From positions 1,384,293-1,448,292 of the forward strand of contig NW_004450939.1 in the NCBI RefSeq assembly GCF_000321225.1: 64,000 bases of DNA. Reading direction: 5' to 3'. Positions 1 through 12,892 of this stretch are shown here, piece after piece. Below the pieces are notes generated by a model. It ran no database searches. It was given only the letters and a program-made list of their open reading frames with translations, and was not told the origin of the DNA. How positions within the stretch are numbered: position 1 is the first letter of the stretch; each line of letters begins with the position of its first letter. The DNA is from Odobenus rosmarus divergens (Eukaryota > Chordata > Mammalia > Carnivora > Odobenidae). Both the position numbers and the translations under genes were made by a program.

Positions 1-1889
1 CCTGCTGTGCAGGCTTCCCATCTGTATAACCCATTCATTCCCAAAAATGTGCTCATTCAGACCATAAATTATATAGTTACCTTATCTTTGTATAGTAGCC
101 CTATCATACCATTCCACACTTCAGGAGACAACCCCAATCACACGGATCACACCTCTGAACCCACTCACTCTTAGATGACCCCACTTTTTATCTGACTGAG
201 ATTGTATCTTCAATCCTCCCCTCCTTTCCTGCCTTCTCCAAGACAGAGGTGTCTTGATTCCCTTCCAAAGTTAAGCATCATCTGTATGCTTTATCTTCAA
301 TTTTCTACTTATTCCCCCACATTTACCTTCTCAAGAACCTTGTTCCTTCCACTAACTTTTTATCTTTACTCACCACTGGCTAATTAAACATGTTTATTTC
401 CTTTCCACTGGCTAACCAAATATATTAAGATCTTCCCTACCTTAAAAACAAACAAACCTTCCCCCTGTTTCTGCGAACATTTAATCTGCACATATTCTTT
501 TTTTTTACTATGATTCCAAACTGAAATTGTCTATATTTATTGCCTTCACTTTCTCACCTTTTATTTGTGTATTAATTTATTATAATCTGCCTTTAATTTG
601 GATTTTCTGTCTTGTTTGCCTTTTCTCACCTACATTCCAGGTTCTATGAAGCCCTTGCTGATAAATCATGGAAAATAAGGCTTTCTCTAAAATGTCTAAG
701 TCTCTTTCACCTATCCACTTCTCTTTGAAGGCTTCTTGCCGGGTGTGTTCTACATGTGGATCCTTCCCCTTTCTCTTTCCTCTACCTTGTTCATATTCTT
801 ATCTCTACCCCTGCAAAGAGAAACTCAAGGATAGTGGATGTTCAGTCTCTAGTCTGAGCCTCTATGGGGCAGACAAATGACCATGGCTCATTTTCTATTG
901 TATGGCCAGATACATTATTTCTTCTGCACCTCATCCTCTTTATTACTGGCTAAAAATGCCAGAGGTATCTCTAGCCAAAGTTGTGCTCCCCAAATTCATG
1001 TATTTTCAAAGATGGCATGGTATGAAAAACAAGAGAAAGCAATGATGAATAGATTACTTCTCCCTGCATGTCTCTCTGGTGGGAATTTTTGAAAGGGAAG
1101 AGTAGTGACTGGATCCAACATTCCTCACTGTTACATCATCAGGAAACACTCTTAAAATGTAATATATTTCTTGCCTACCCATTTCTTTAGTTTGTACTGG
1201 CCATATTGAGGAATTGGCTAGATCGAATATTTACCACTTTTATTCTTCCCTAAAATTTTACTTGGCCTAGCAAAAAAGGTATAATAATTACATGGTATTT
1301 TATTAAATGTTATCATCCTGACTAAATATCATGTTTCATTAGTACATAAATAAAAGGGGGCAGTTTATAGTTCCCTATTCAAATGCAAATTCTTTATCAG
1401 ACTATCTCCATTGATTTTTTTTCCCCTGGAATGTCCTTTTTCCTAGATGTTATTTGTTAAGAAACACAGACAATCATATGGTTACAAACAGTGCTTCCTA
1501 AACTTGAAATGTGCATTTTGCTCACTGGGGTTCTTGTTTAAAAAATAAAGATTTCAATTCAGTAGGTATGCAGTTTAGCCTTCCACTCTGCTTTTCTAAC
1601 CAGCTCTTAGGGGATGCTGACATTGCCAGTTCTTGAGTAGCAAGGTGTGATGGAATATCAGTTGTTCGCTTATGGTTAAAGACAATGAAATTCACCTTAT
1701 TCATTACAGTCTCAGTTCTTAACACAAGAAACTGTCATTCTTAATTACTAATATCTTGAATGCAGAGAATCTTATATTTCATGCATTTAACATTAAAAAA
1801 TTTTAATTGCAAATATATACAAAAGTAGAGTGAATGAACATCCACTAAACAACACCTAGTTTCAATCATCTAGCACCCACTTTCTTTAA

Positions 1890-2083
1890 AAATAGATTTT
1901 TTATTTTTTTAAAATCTGTTTATTTGAGAGAAGGAGAGTGAGAGAGCATGAGAGGGGGAGGGTCAGAGGGAGAAGCAGGCTTCCCACCAAACTAGGTGTC
2001 CGATGCGGGACTCGATCCCGGGACTCCAGGATCATGACCTGAGCCGAAGGCAGTCGCTTAACCAACTGAGCCACCCAGGAGCC
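1890..2083 (-). repeat. Carnivora tRNA-derived SINE
   Basis: Reverse-oriented copy: T-rich tail on the left, body with GAGAGAGCATGAGAGGGGGA, and head ending CTGAGCCACCCAGGAGCCCC. The TCGATCCCG box B of the tRNA-derived part is intact. Confidence 0.9.
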
Positions 2084-2652
2084 CCTCATCTTAAAATTTC
2101 TGAAATTTGAATTCATTAATGCCTTCAATTTCCTGAGCTCCTACAATATGCTACTAGAATGTTCTTATCCTCTTGGATTCTTACTTGATGGAGAGATAAG
2201 ACAAAAATAGGTTGGGATAGCTGTAAAGAAAACTAAAGCAGGGACAGGGTGGTGGAGAGTGATTGAGGACTGAGGCTCTCAGAAGGGGTTTTACCTTCAT
2301 CGAGACTGAACAGACTGGGGGAACAAGTCAGGCAGACTTTCCTGCAAAGGGAAGAGCCAGGCATGGGGTGGGAATGGTACCGGTGATCAAGGCTGGTGCT
2401 GTAAGGGGGCGGGGGGAGTGAGTCAGTGGAGATGATGTCAGGGCTTTTGGGGTGCTGGTAATCTTGTTTCTTGATCCGGTTGCTGGTCACACGCTGTGTT
2501 CAGTTTGTGAAAATTCAGTAATACAGTAAGTACACTTGTGATATCTACACTTTTCCATATGTTACACTAAAAAGTTACAGAAATTGATGTGCATCTTAAA
2601 GCCAAGCCCATGACAATTTTCTGTCACCAAGCTCCTGTGGAGGGAAGAGAGG

Positions 2653-2796
2653 TTGTCAAACCAGGGTGAGCTGCTACTGGCATTTAGTGGGTAGACAGCA
2701 AAGATGTAGCCCAACATCCTATAATGCATAGGACAGTTCTCCCAACAAAGCATTGTCTGGCTCCAAATGACAAAGTGCTGAGGTTCAGAAACCCTG
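2653..2796 (+). mobile_element. MER20-like hAT element
   Basis: TGCTACTGGCATTTAGTGGG, CCAACATCCTATAATGCATA, GGACAGTTCTCCCAACAAAG and AGGTTCAGAAACCCTG match the MER20 consensus as I remember it. The first part is missing. Confidence 0.7.
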
Positions 2797-4967
2797 ATTT
2801 CGAACTTGCATCTCTGATTGGAAGTTACCATAATAACTAGAGTCAAGAAAGTCATACAAATTTCAGAAGACCGTGGATTTATGTAAACTTCCAAATGGGT
2901 ACCATATTGCAGACAATGTAAGTGGAGTAACTGACATTTTCTGACTTCTGTTCTCCATCCCCACTCCTTCCCGTTTCCCTTTGAACATTTCCAGCTCTGT
3001 AAGTTTGAGTGATGGCCTGTAGGGATGTTGTAAAAGGGTTTCAAACATTGGAAGAATGTCTGGACACGATGACCATTATGGTTTCTCCCAAGTATGAAAT
3101 CTATAGCTTTTTTTCTCACAGGACTTGGTGACAGAAGTCATGTGCAACATGCCTTTAAGACTGAAGAGGAAAAATAAACTTCTAGTCTAACCAAAGAAGT
3201 AATGTTTTTAGATGAAACAGACAAATCCTTCAATCCAATTCACTGAAGTTAAAAACAAGCTTTTGTTTTTACCATTGGATCCTATGCATCTTGTCAAAAC
3301 TGGCCTTCCCAGTAACTGGCAAGAAAATAATTTTTCTTTTGGCAGAGGCATTAGGGAAAGTCATCACTGCAAAAATACTATCATTCAATGTACTGTTTGT
3401 TCTCAAGGATGGCACTTTTAGAAAAAAGACTTCCTGTTCTGAAGTCACCTTGATGATTTAATAAGCAGAATCCAGGAGGACTTATGAGTCATCCAAAGAT
3501 AGCTTCTCCTGATTGATATGTTTTTGATTGGGAGTAGATGATCGTGAAGCTTTTTTCCATGTTTCTGAGTCCATGGTGAGATGACCCCTTAAACTTTAAT
3601 AACTCAGACTAATAAATATCTTATTACAGATGAAATGTAGAGGGATACAAAGTAGTTTAAAAGCTGTTTCAACTTTGAGGCATTCTAATGGCTTATTATT
3701 TCCAATCAGTCAGAATTAACTTTATAAAAGTCAGTAGTGTGGTCAATAGACAATCTTCAGGACTCAAATAGAGAAGATCTAGCATGCACCTGCTGTTGTT
3801 CTTCAAACTCATGCCCACCCCCTGGATAATCACAGAAACACCTGTGTTATTTCCCTTTCTCACCCACCCCTTCCAAAGAAGCAGAATGTTTTTAAAATTC
3901 TTTGTTTCTCCATTTTACTGTGTGGAAGGCAAAATCAAGAAACTGCCCTAAGGATCCTTGGTTTATCCCCAATCCATTCCTAACGAGTTTGCAGCTTTGG
4001 CTAAAATAACCCAAAGGAAACAAAAATGAGATTAGGGCCACGAATGCCATTTGTTTATTTCCACTGATGACATATCCTGGCTTTTCTATTTGTATAGACT
4101 AAAGCTAGAGGTCTGGCTCATAGTAGCCTTTGTAGCCCCAAGAAGGTCGTGGCAGAAACTTACAGATTCAGAAGAGTTTAAGTGACGCAGTGCAGTAAGA
4201 GTGGACCAGTGATTTTGGTAAGCTTCCCTGATCAACCCGATGTACGTTAGATTTAGGTTAGAATTTCACCTACCATACTCTTTCTCTTAATCTTCTTTTT
4301 TCTAAATTTTTTTTCTTGAGGGAGGGGAGGTAGTCTTTATAAAATTTTTTTTTATGGCTACACATTATAATTTATTTAGACAATCTCAACTAAAAAATTT
4401 ATATACTGTGTATTGATTAATATTTTATTCAACTTATATATGACCCATACATAAGTACAATTCCTAGTAATTTTACTCAAAAACTAATTTAAATATACCA
4501 TTGTATTTGTTTTCACAGTTGATACTTAAAAAAACCCTCAATAGCCAAGAAAAGCAGTATTCTGAACTTTAATTTTTCAATTCTGAATTTGAATTTTAGG
4601 TAGTTAAACTACTACTTTAATTCTGAATGCAATAAATTACATGATTTGTCATAATCATCTACCTGCTTTACCAATGTTTGGGCTAACCTTAATGTAACAA
4701 ATAGGATGCAGAGTAAGTCATATTGAAGCTAGTTTTAAAGAGGAAGATATTTTCCTTGGCAACATTTACTGCCTCAAATTTTAAAATATGGATTTGGCAA
4801 TGTGTGCTACCCTTGAGTTCTTAGGTCACATGGTGAATTCTTATTTCAAGTTGAGTTTTGTGTAATCATAGACAGCTCCTATTTCTTCCTTGATATAGAC
4901 AAAGAAACTGAAGGTCCAGGAAAGTCAATGTTATTTTATTTAGTGTACATTTCTTTGGCCTTTAAAA

Positions 4968-5042
4968 CATTTTTTTTTTTTTTAGATCAAGACCTGAGCT
5001 GAGATCAGAGTTGGATGCTTAACTGACTGAGTCACCCAGGAG
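4968..5042 (-). repeat. Truncated Carnivora SINE
   Basis: Only the poly(T) and the tRNA-like head (GATGCTTAACTGACTGAGTC) remain; the middle is absent. Flanked by CTTTAAAA on both sides, a possible short target duplication. Confidence 0.75.
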
Positions 5043-5140
5043 CTTTAAAAAAATCAAGAGTTGCTAACAAGTGATTAAATGTAAGCTTTTAAAATATTTA
5101 ATCCTTTCTCTTCCTGACTATTTTCTAATAGGGATGTTAG

Positions 5141-5321
5141 CAGTGCTTCTCAAGCTTGAGTGGCATCAGAATCACCTTGTTAAAACACGGACTGCTGAGC
5201 TCCACCAGTTTCCGATTATCGATTATCGGTCTGGGAGTCAGGGGGCGTAAGAATTTGTATTCTAACAAGTTTCCTGGTGATACTGATGCTGCTGGTCTGG
5301 GATCACACTTGAAAACCACTG
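5141..5321 (+). mobile_element. MER5A-like hAT element
   Basis: Bounded by CAGTGCTTCTCAAGCTTGAG and CACTTGAAAACCACTG, so the CAGTG...CACTG ends of a short hAT element are visible. Inside are GGCATCAGAATCACCTTGTT and ATACTGATGCTGCTGGTCTG. Contains a local duplication CGATTATCGATTATCGG at about 5213-5229. Confidence 0.75.
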
Positions 5322-6204
5322 TATAAAAGCAGAGTAGCAAAGGAAAAGGAAGAAGAGAGCCTGGATAATTCATACACTGGATAATAAAGCCTCAACTACA
5401 AAGATGTGTGAAACAACAGATTCTAAATTAGGAGATTCAGTAACTGAGTGATTTCTATCCCAAGAAGATTTTTCACTTCAGAAGCAATAATATAATAGGA
5501 TTACTTGAAATAGGGTTTTCCACCACTTTAAACCTTTTCTAGTTTAAGTTTTACTGATCTTGAGCATTTATTATTTTTGAAATATTTTACCATTGGTATT
5601 TGTTTTCTGTAACTGCTATGAATGCTTTTGGAATCAGGCAAAATATTAGTAAATATATATAATACATCTCACATTTTGATAGACAAAAATGATGGGTTGT
5701 TTCCACCTTTTTCCTGCAATACAGTCCTGAAAATTACACTTAAAAAAAAAAGAAAGAAAACCAGATTCCCACCCACCCTCCCCAGAAGTTTAAGAAAACC
5801 AAGAGCTTCAGATTGCCCTTTTTCACCATTTGATGGCACTGGTCTGTCAGCGGGGCAACAGTGGACTCCAAGGTTCAAAGTGGAAAATAGGCATTTTCAA
5901 TTGGCCTCAAATAAATGGAGGCAAAATGTAAAAAAGTGAAAATCAAGGGCTTTAGAAAGTTGTATGAATCTTTTTGGGGGGACTATTAACTGTGAAATTA
6001 GGCAAATCTTAATTTACATTTCCTCTCTCTTTTCTTTCCTTTTTTGAATAATTCTAACTTGTAATGAAACTAAACCAATGATCTAGAAGTTCAGGCCAGA
6101 CTGATGACTGGGCAGTAAACATTTCTTTTAAACAAATGAAATCAGGTTATTCTTCCAGCTTTCCCAAACATAGGATGATACTTTGACTCTTGGGTTTTTA
6201 AAGA

Positions 6205-6640
6205 ATACTTCTGTGTCCCAGACAGTTAGCTAGTACATAGACAAGTGACATGTAGATTCTGCTCTGAAGCTTACAGTTTAGTAGGAGAGATAAAAAGTAT
6301 ATAAATTACTATAACATAAGGTAGAAACACTTAATTGTGGGAATGACAGCTGCAAAAACAGCTCTGGGGAACTGGGGAGCTCAGAAAGGCAGAAATCCCT
6401 TTCTGCTAGGGAAATCAGGAGAGGTGTAGGGTAAGAAGTGGCACTGGGCTTGGCCTTGAGAGGGAGCAGAATCCATGTCTGTGCAGATTGGAGGTGGAAG
6501 GAAATGATCCATATCAAAGGCAGCATGTACCAGCACATGGAGATTGAAGGCAATGAACAAGAAGTTTGGCAGTTTGGCACCTGGACTATGTTACGGTGGT
6601 AAGTAGAAAAAAACGGGACAAAAATTATGCTAAGATTCTT
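6205..6640. repeat. L2-like old repeat
   Basis: GACAGTTAGCTAGTACATAG, CTGCTCTGAAGCTTACAGTT and the following moderately GC-rich segment resemble an L2-derived stretch. Weak. Confidence 0.35.
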
Positions 6641-7556
6641 CACTGACAGCTTCTGATTAGGGATGCTCTAACACTAGAGCTCCAGAAAGTTTTCTGGCAG
6701 TACTGTGTAAGATGAAAGGCAGGTGACGGTTTGAGCATAAGTAATAAGCCAGAGGAGATGGAACGAGGACTAGCATAGGGTAATGGCACGAGGATGGATG
6801 GGTGAAGCCGAACCTTTCAGAGGACCCAACTAATCCTTGGCAACGTCCCGTGTGCGGAGGATCGGGGAAGGGGTCAGAGATACTGAAATTGTAAGTCTGA
6901 GTGGCTAGAAGGATGCGATTCTCAGAGCACAGCTTATAGACATGCTAGGCTTAGATCCTGGGGAAAGATACTAGACAATAAAGAGTACGGCACTGCAGCT
7001 CAAAGGGAGGCAGGGGTACACTCACTGTCCTAAAGGCCGTACTCTCCCAGCCCCGGATGTCACCACGCACTCTGCACCTCCCCTGACGCCCACTCATATC
7101 TGATATGTCTCCCGGTGGTGTGTGTACAGCACATTCTTCTACTGTGCTGGGCTGGAAAAGGAGGTGAGAACCACTGCAGCTTGCTAGAGGTGAAAGGACT
7201 CTCAGCAGAATATTATGGAAGCAAAGGAAGGAGATATTTGAAGAAGAGATGATTAACAGTATTAAAACATGATGATTGACCTAGGTGTCTTGCCCAGTTT
7301 CTCAGCTAGAACTTTTGGGGTCTAAGGAGATCTACTGATCTCTAAGATGAGAGAGTGGGTAAGGGCAATTTAATTTAATGTAATATTTTTATTTTTAAGT
7401 TTTTAACTATTTTTCACTGAAGAATAATGGATATATAATATTGTATTGGTTTCAGGTGTACAACGTAGTGATTTGATATTTATATACATTATGAAATGAT
7501 CATCACAAGTCTAGGCAGTTAGGAGCTCTCATCATACAAGTTGTTACAATATATTT

Positions 7557-7593
7557 GACTATATTCTCTATGTATGGCATAGAGAATATAGTC
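7557..7593. repeat. Perfect 16-bp inverted repeat inside the L1 3' UTR
   Basis: Arms GACTATATTCTCTATG (7557-7572) and CATAGAGAATATAGTC (7578-7593) around the loop TATGG. Confidence 0.95.
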
Positions 7594-7851
7594 TTGTATA
7601 TTTTGTAACTGGAAGATTATACCTCTTAATCCTCCCCTCACCTATTTCATCTAACCTCCTAGCCCCCTCTGGCAACCATATCTAAGAGTGCTTCTGTTTT
7701 GTTTTTTAGATTCCACATATAAGTGAGACCGTATGGTATTTTGTCTTAACCTGTCTGACTTATTTCCATTAGCATAATATCCTCTAAGGTCCATCCATGT
7801 TGTTGCAGATGGCAGTATTTCATTCTTTTTTATGGCTGAGTAATATTTCAT

Positions 7852-7872
7852 CACACACACACACACACACCC
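7852..7872 (+). repeat. (CA)n microsatellite in the L1 relic
   Basis: Short CA run where L1 elements usually have the ATTCCATTGTATATATAC stretch; it grew inside the dead element. Confidence 0.85.
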
Positions 7873-8390
7873 CACATCCATTTATCGATGGACATTTAGG
7901 TTGCCTCCATTCTTGGCTTGCAGTGAACATAGTAGTGCATATGTTATTTTTGGATAAATAACTAGAAGAGGAATTGCTGGATCATATGGTATTTCTATTT
8001 TTAATATTTGAGGAACCTCCATACTGTTTTCCATAGTGGCTGTACCAATTTACATTCTCAGTCTTGGAAGACTGTATGTTTCTAGGAATTTATCCATTTC
8101 TTCTAGGTTGTCAATTTGTTGGCATATGAATTGTTCATAGTAGTCTCTTATGATCGTTTGTATTTCTGTGGTATTGGTTTTAACTTCTCTTTCATTTCTG
8201 ATTCTATTTGGGCCCTTTTTCTTTTTCTCTTGATGAGTCTGGCTGAAAGTTTATCAATTTTGTTTATCTTTTCGAAGAACCAGCTCTTGGTTTCTTTTCT
8301 ATTTTTTTTTAATCTCTATTTTATTTGTTTCTGCTCTGATCCTTATTTCCTTCCTTCTACTAACTTTGGGCTCTTCTTTTTCTAGTTCCT

Positions 8391-8557
8391 TTTTTTTTTT
8401 TTAAGATTTATTTATTTATTTGAAGAGGGGGGCAGAGGGAGAGAGAAAATCTCAAGCTGACTCCATGCCCAGCTCAGAGCCTGATGTGGGGCCTGATCAG
8501 GACCTAAGCCGAAATCAAAAGTCAGACGTTTAACTGACTGAGCCACCCAGGCGCCCC
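8391..8557 (-). repeat. Carnivora SINE nested in the L1 relic
   Basis: Reverse-oriented SINE with a head ending ACTGAGCCACCCAGGCGCCC. The target duplication TCTTTTTCTAGTTCCT flanks it at 8375-8390 and 8558-8573, and both copies are L1 sequence, proving insertion into the L1. Confidence 0.92.
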
Positions 8558-9796
8558 TCTTTTTCTAGTTCCTTTAGGTGTAAGGTTAAATTATCTATTT
8601 GAAATTTCTCTGGTTTGCTCAGGTGGGCCTCGATTGTTATAAAATTCCCTCTTAGAACTGCTTTTGCTGCATCCCATAGATTTTGGAACATTGTGTTTTC
8701 ATTTTCATTTGTCTCAAGGTACTTTTTGATTTCCTCTTCGATTTCTCCATTGGCCCAATGGTTGTTGAGTAACATGTTTTAGTCTCTATGCGTTTGTGTT
8801 TTTTCCAGTTTTCTTCTTGTGGTTGATTTCTAGTTTCATACCACTGTGGTCAGAAAAACATGCTTGATAGGATTTCAACATTAAATTTATTGAGACTTGT
8901 TTTGTGGTGTAACATGTGATCCACCCTGGAAATGTACCATGTGCACTTGAGAAGAATGTGTATTTGGCTGTTTTTGGATGGAACGTTCTGTAATAATCTA
9001 TTAAGTCCATCTGGTCTAATGTGTCATTCAAAGTCAATGTTTCTTTATTAATTTTGGGTCTAGATGATCTATCCATTGATGTAAGTGGGGTGTTAAAGTC
9101 CCCTACTATTATTCTATTACCGTCAATTTCTCCCTCTGTGTCTGTTAATATTTGCTTTATATATGTAGGTGCTCCTGTGCTGGGTGCATAAATATTTACA
9201 AGTGGTATATCTTCTTGTTGAACTGACCCCTTTGAATTGACCCCTTTATCATTATGTGATGCCCTCTTTCTCTTGTTACACCTTTTGTTTTAAAGTCTAT
9301 TTTGTCTGATATAAGCTACCTCAGCTTTCTTTCTGCTTCCATTTATAAGGAATATGTTTTTCTATCTCTTCACTTTCAGTCTGTGTGTGTCTTTAGATCT
9401 GAAATGAGTCTCTTGTAGGCAGCATACAGGCAGGTCTTGGTGTTTTTTATCCATTTAGCCACTCTGTGTCTTTGGATTGGAGCATTTAGTCCATTTACAT
9501 TGAAGGTAATTATTGATAGGTATGTATTTATTGCCATTTTGTTAACTGTTTTCTCATTGTTTTTGTAGTTCTTTGTTTCTTTCTTCTTGTTCTCTTCTCT
9601 TGTGATTTGTGACTTTGTTTAGTGTTGTTTGGAATCCTTTATTTTTTGTGTATCTATTATGGGTTTTGGTTTGTGGTTACTAGGAGGTTCATAAAGAACA
9701 ACCTATATATATAGCCATCTATTTTAAGTTGGTGGTCACTTAAGTTTGAATGCTTTCTAAAAGCACATTTTTGCCCCTGCCCTCACGTTTTATGTT

Positions 9797-9998
9797 GTTT
9801 TTTTTTTTTAAAGATTTTATTTATTTATTTGACAGAGAGAGACACAGTGAGAGAGGGAACACAAGCAAGGGGAGTGGGAGAGGGAGAAGCAGGCTTCCGG
9901 CAGAGCAGGGAGCCCGATGCGGGGCTTGATCCCAGGACCCTGGGATCATGACCTGAGCCGAAGGCAGACGCTTAATCACTGAGCCACCCAGGCGCCCC
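9797..9998 (-). repeat. Carnivora SINE nested in the L1 relic
   Basis: Near-intact reverse-oriented copy of the young type (GACAGAGAGAGACACAG, then CTGAGCCACCCAGGCGCCCC). Target duplication TCACGTTTTATGTT at 9783-9796 and 9999-10012, perfect over 14 bases. Confidence 0.95.
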
Positions 9999-10439
9999 TC
10001 ACGTTTTATGTTTTTGATGTGATATTTATACATCTTATTTTGTGCCTTCCTTAACTAATTATTATAGATATGGTTGATTTTACTAGCGTTAACCTCTCCT
10101 ACCTATCTTGTTGCGGTTCCTTTTTGTGGAGGCTCTGTTGACCTAATTTCTAGGTCCCCTTCACAGGGGATTATTCCATATACAGTCGTAGATTTGTTGT
10201 GTCTGTGGGAGGAGGTGAGATCAGGATCTTCCTACACTGCCATCTGAACCCTCTTCCTAGTTTTATTTTATTTTATTTTTTAGTTTGCATAGCAGGGGAC
10301 TTGAAAGAATAACGGGTAGTTTAGAATAGGGGGAATTTGAACTCTCTTCTCATCTCATCTCTACCCAAATCTACCCTCTCATTCTCCAATCAGCCAGGTT
10401 ACACCAACTTGAATGATGAAAATAATTCCCACGAAGGTA

Positions 10440-10515
10440 TAATTTTGATGTGAGACCTAAAAGTGTTCAGCACAGAGGAGGAGCTCAATAGTATTAGTTG
10501 AATGAATGAACGCAT
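10440..10515 (-). repeat. LINE-2 extreme 3' end, antisense
   Basis: TGTTCAGCACAGAGGAGGAG, then CTCAATAGTATTAGTTGAAT and GAATGAA, the L2/MIR tail in reverse. Confidence 0.55.
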
Positions 10516-10617
10516 AAAGGCTTAATCAGCCAGAGAGATATTTGCAATTTCAAAAGAGAATAGAGATAAGTAAGATGAATCCCTAATTAGAACCTCTCAC
10601 TATTTGTCTATCACCAT

Positions 10618-10825
10618 TTCTCAATAGGGGTGCTATTGGCATTTCCAATAAGAAAAAATATTAATGCGTGGCCAATTCCTCTTGAAGGTTCTGAAGAATG
10701 CTGGAGGCTTACCATCCCTGGATTTGAGGTATTAAATACCAGTACAATGCTGGGTCTTGTGACAACCAAAACGCACCTTTCAAACCCCGGCCCCCCAACA
10801 TTTTCTTGAGAACCATTGTTCCCAA
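10618..10825 (-). mobile_element. MER20-like hAT element, degraded
   Basis: Reverse orientation and rather diverged: GGGTGCTATTGGCATTTCC on the left, GTGACAACCAAAACGCACC in the right half, ending TTGAGAACCATTG. Confidence 0.45.
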
Positions 10826-11079
10826 ACCAACCCTCCTGCCAAGCTGCACCCTCCTTCCCCTGTACTCTCTGTACTTTTCTGCCTGTCTTTGATCACAACA
10901 TCCCAAATTCTGGAACATCTCCTTTTTAAAAAAAAAAGGAGGAAAAAACTGTTCCTAATCAGTCAACTACTATCACTTCTTTCTTGACCCTTTCCTGACC
11001 AATTCAACCAAAATTCATCTTTTTATTTCCTTAATGATTCGAATACCTCCCTAAAAATGCTTACTTGTTAATTAGCTTT

Positions 11080-11480
11080 TTGTGGCTTCCATTGGTATCA
11101 AGAAGGCTGCACTCATCTTTCTGCAGGGATTTTGTCTCACATTCTATGTTCCAGCTACAATGAAGTCCTTCACTTCTTCCAAAGAACCACACACCCTTGT
11201 TTTCAGGCCTTTGCATATAGTCTTTTCTCTACCTAGAACATTCTTCTCCCTCCTTCTCTTCATATCAACTTCTCATTAATTTATAATTATTCTCAGATCT
11301 TGGCTGGGATGTTCAGTGTTGGAGCTCCTTCTGTAGGCTCCATAGTATTATTTGTTCTTTTATCATTACTCTTCTTACTATAACCCAATTGGAATTTAGA
11401 CATTTACTTGTTTACTAGACCATAAACACCATGAGGGCAGAACATGTCAGGCTTTTTCATGGTCTCCCAATGCCTAGTAT
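11080..11480 (-). repeat. LINE-2 3' end, antisense
   Basis: TTCAGGCCTTTGCATATAGT, AGATCTTGGCTGGGATGTTC, TAGACCATAAACACCATGAG and GGGCAGAACATGTCAGGC follow the L2 3' end in reverse. Confidence 0.75.
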
Positions 11481-11984
11481 GTTGTTTAAAATTGAGCAAG
11501 GCATTACTAAACAGTGGTCCTATACGGTTAGTTTCTACATAGTTTTTCTTGTGAGTATTACCATATTACCATTAGACTATGGTATAAATCCTGCTGTTCT
11601 AGCTTCTTTTACTTTAATCACTAAGCTTTGCATATAATAAAAATCTCAATAATTTTTAGTAATTTGAAATAAAAATAGTACAATGTCATATGTGGTATAC
11701 ATTTGATAGTTTAAGATAAACTTAACTAAGAAAACAATCTCTTATATATAGACTATATGTTTGAAAAGTGTTGTTCAGCTTTTAAAATCTGTGGCACTTT
11801 GAAAAAGCTGTGATTAAGAAATGCTCAGTTTGATCTAAAGCTCATTTATGATTTCAATTAAGGTTTCTGATTTTTCTATAATTTGGCGGTTTAAAAAATA
11901 CCAATCCCTATTCATTGTGTAATTTTTTTCATATAAATATTTGTAGGCTTCATTCATGAAAAAACTGTTTTGTAAAATTTAGAC

Positions 11985-12120
11985 CAGTAATTCTCACTCT
12001 TATAGCTGTCTGATAATTAGATTAACTGCAAAGTTTCTATCAATACATATTTCTGGACCTCAACCGTGGGGATTTTAATTTAGCTCATTAAGTATGTCTA
12101 GGATTGGGGAGAATTTAGCC
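11985..12120 (+). mobile_element. Degraded MER5-like hAT fragment
   Basis: CCAGTAATTCTCACTCTTAT, CTGATAATTAGATTAACTGC and TTTCTGGACCTCAACC weakly resemble a MER5/MER58 element. Confidence 0.35.
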
Positions 12121-12411
12121 CAAATGAATGTGCATACCTTTTTGTACAGTACTTCCCTCTAAGTTTCTTATTAAAGAAACTTGTTAAGAGTTGACATTTT
12201 CCCATAACCTATTAATTTTTGGAAACAAAAGCAAATGTGAAAGCATATGTTTTTAAAATTCCTGCATATAACTGATTACTCTTATAAGCTTCAATATTTA
12301 TCATCTAATTTATACTTGAATTTACTCTAAATTCTATTATCCAGTTGTATATTAAAACATCAAGCATAACTCCAATGTTATTGATAATTTGTAGATAGTT
12401 GAACCTATTTG

Positions 12412-12892
12412 TTAGGGGTTGCACTGTGTCTCCCAAAAGAAGATATGATGAAGTCCTAACCCCCAATGTCTCAGAATGTAACCTTATTTGGAAATAGGGT
12501 CTTTGTGGATTTAACCAAGTTGAGGCCATTAGTGTGAGCCCTAATCCATTACGACCAGTGTCTTTATAAAAAGGGGAAATTTGGACATAGATTCAGACAT
12601 GTGGGGAGGTAAGATGATAAGATGAGACATAGGAAGAATGTGGTGTGAAGTTGGAGGACAGCAGCGAGGCATCTCAAAAGCAAGGAATGCCAGAAATAGT
12701 TGGCAAACTGCCAAACACTAGGAAGAGGCAAGGAAGGAAACCTACAGATTTCAGAGGGAATATATAGCCCTGCTGATGCCTTGATTTCAGACTTCTAACA
12801 TCTAGAACTGTGAGACAATACATTTCTAGCGTTTGAAGCCACCCAATTTTTGGTACTTTGTTACAGCAGCCCTAGCAAACTAATACACCAGT
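12412..12892 (+). mobile_element. Solitary MaLR/MLT1-type LTR (old endogenous retroviral element)
   Basis: About 480 bases from GTTAGGGGTTGCACTGTGTC to TAGCAAACTAATACA. Internal marks: AAGTCCTAACCCCCAATGTC, TGTAACCTTATTTGGAAATA, GAACTGTGAGACAATACATT and GCCACCCAATTTTTGGTACT. These are typical of MaLR LTRs. No internal viral genes are present, so it is a solo LTR or fragment. Confidence 0.75.

Larger units (their letters stand above)
7395..10258 (-). mobile_element. LINE-1 relic with internal deletions, antisense on the plus strand
   Basis: Old retrotransposon, dead. Reading the minus strand from about 10258: an L1 5' start (GATGGCAGTGTAGGAAGAT), little or no ORF1, the ORF2 endonuclease region (near 9480 the LNVNGL-type start; 9076-8786 with LIDYYRTFHPKTAKYTFFSS), then ETKSWFFEKINKIDKLSARL near 8250. 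After a junction near 8062 it jumps to the ORF2 C-terminus (MKYYSAIKKNEILPSATTW at 7850-7790) and 3' UTR. Most of the reverse transcriptase is missing. Two SINEs (8391-8557 and 9797-9998) sit inside it. Not carnivore-recent, judging by stops and divergence. Confidence 0.85.

Noticed and set aside
1100..1130. Possible DSG2 exon 2 (a short CCAACATT-like match)
   Set aside because: No FNVGSGLHLQ-type reading and no proper acceptor and donor around it; exon 2 is probably beyond position 1.
2562..3119. A 185-codon minus-strand open frame
   Set aside because: Its middle overlaps a MER20-like element, it has no recognisable domain, and no splice or promoter context; chance frame.
7651..9076. Open frames resembling reverse transcriptase and endonuclease
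   Set aside because: They are fragments of a dead L1 with large deletions, not a host gene.
12305..12529. A 74-codon minus-strand frame
   Set aside because: Mostly antisense to the MaLR-type LTR; no gene features.
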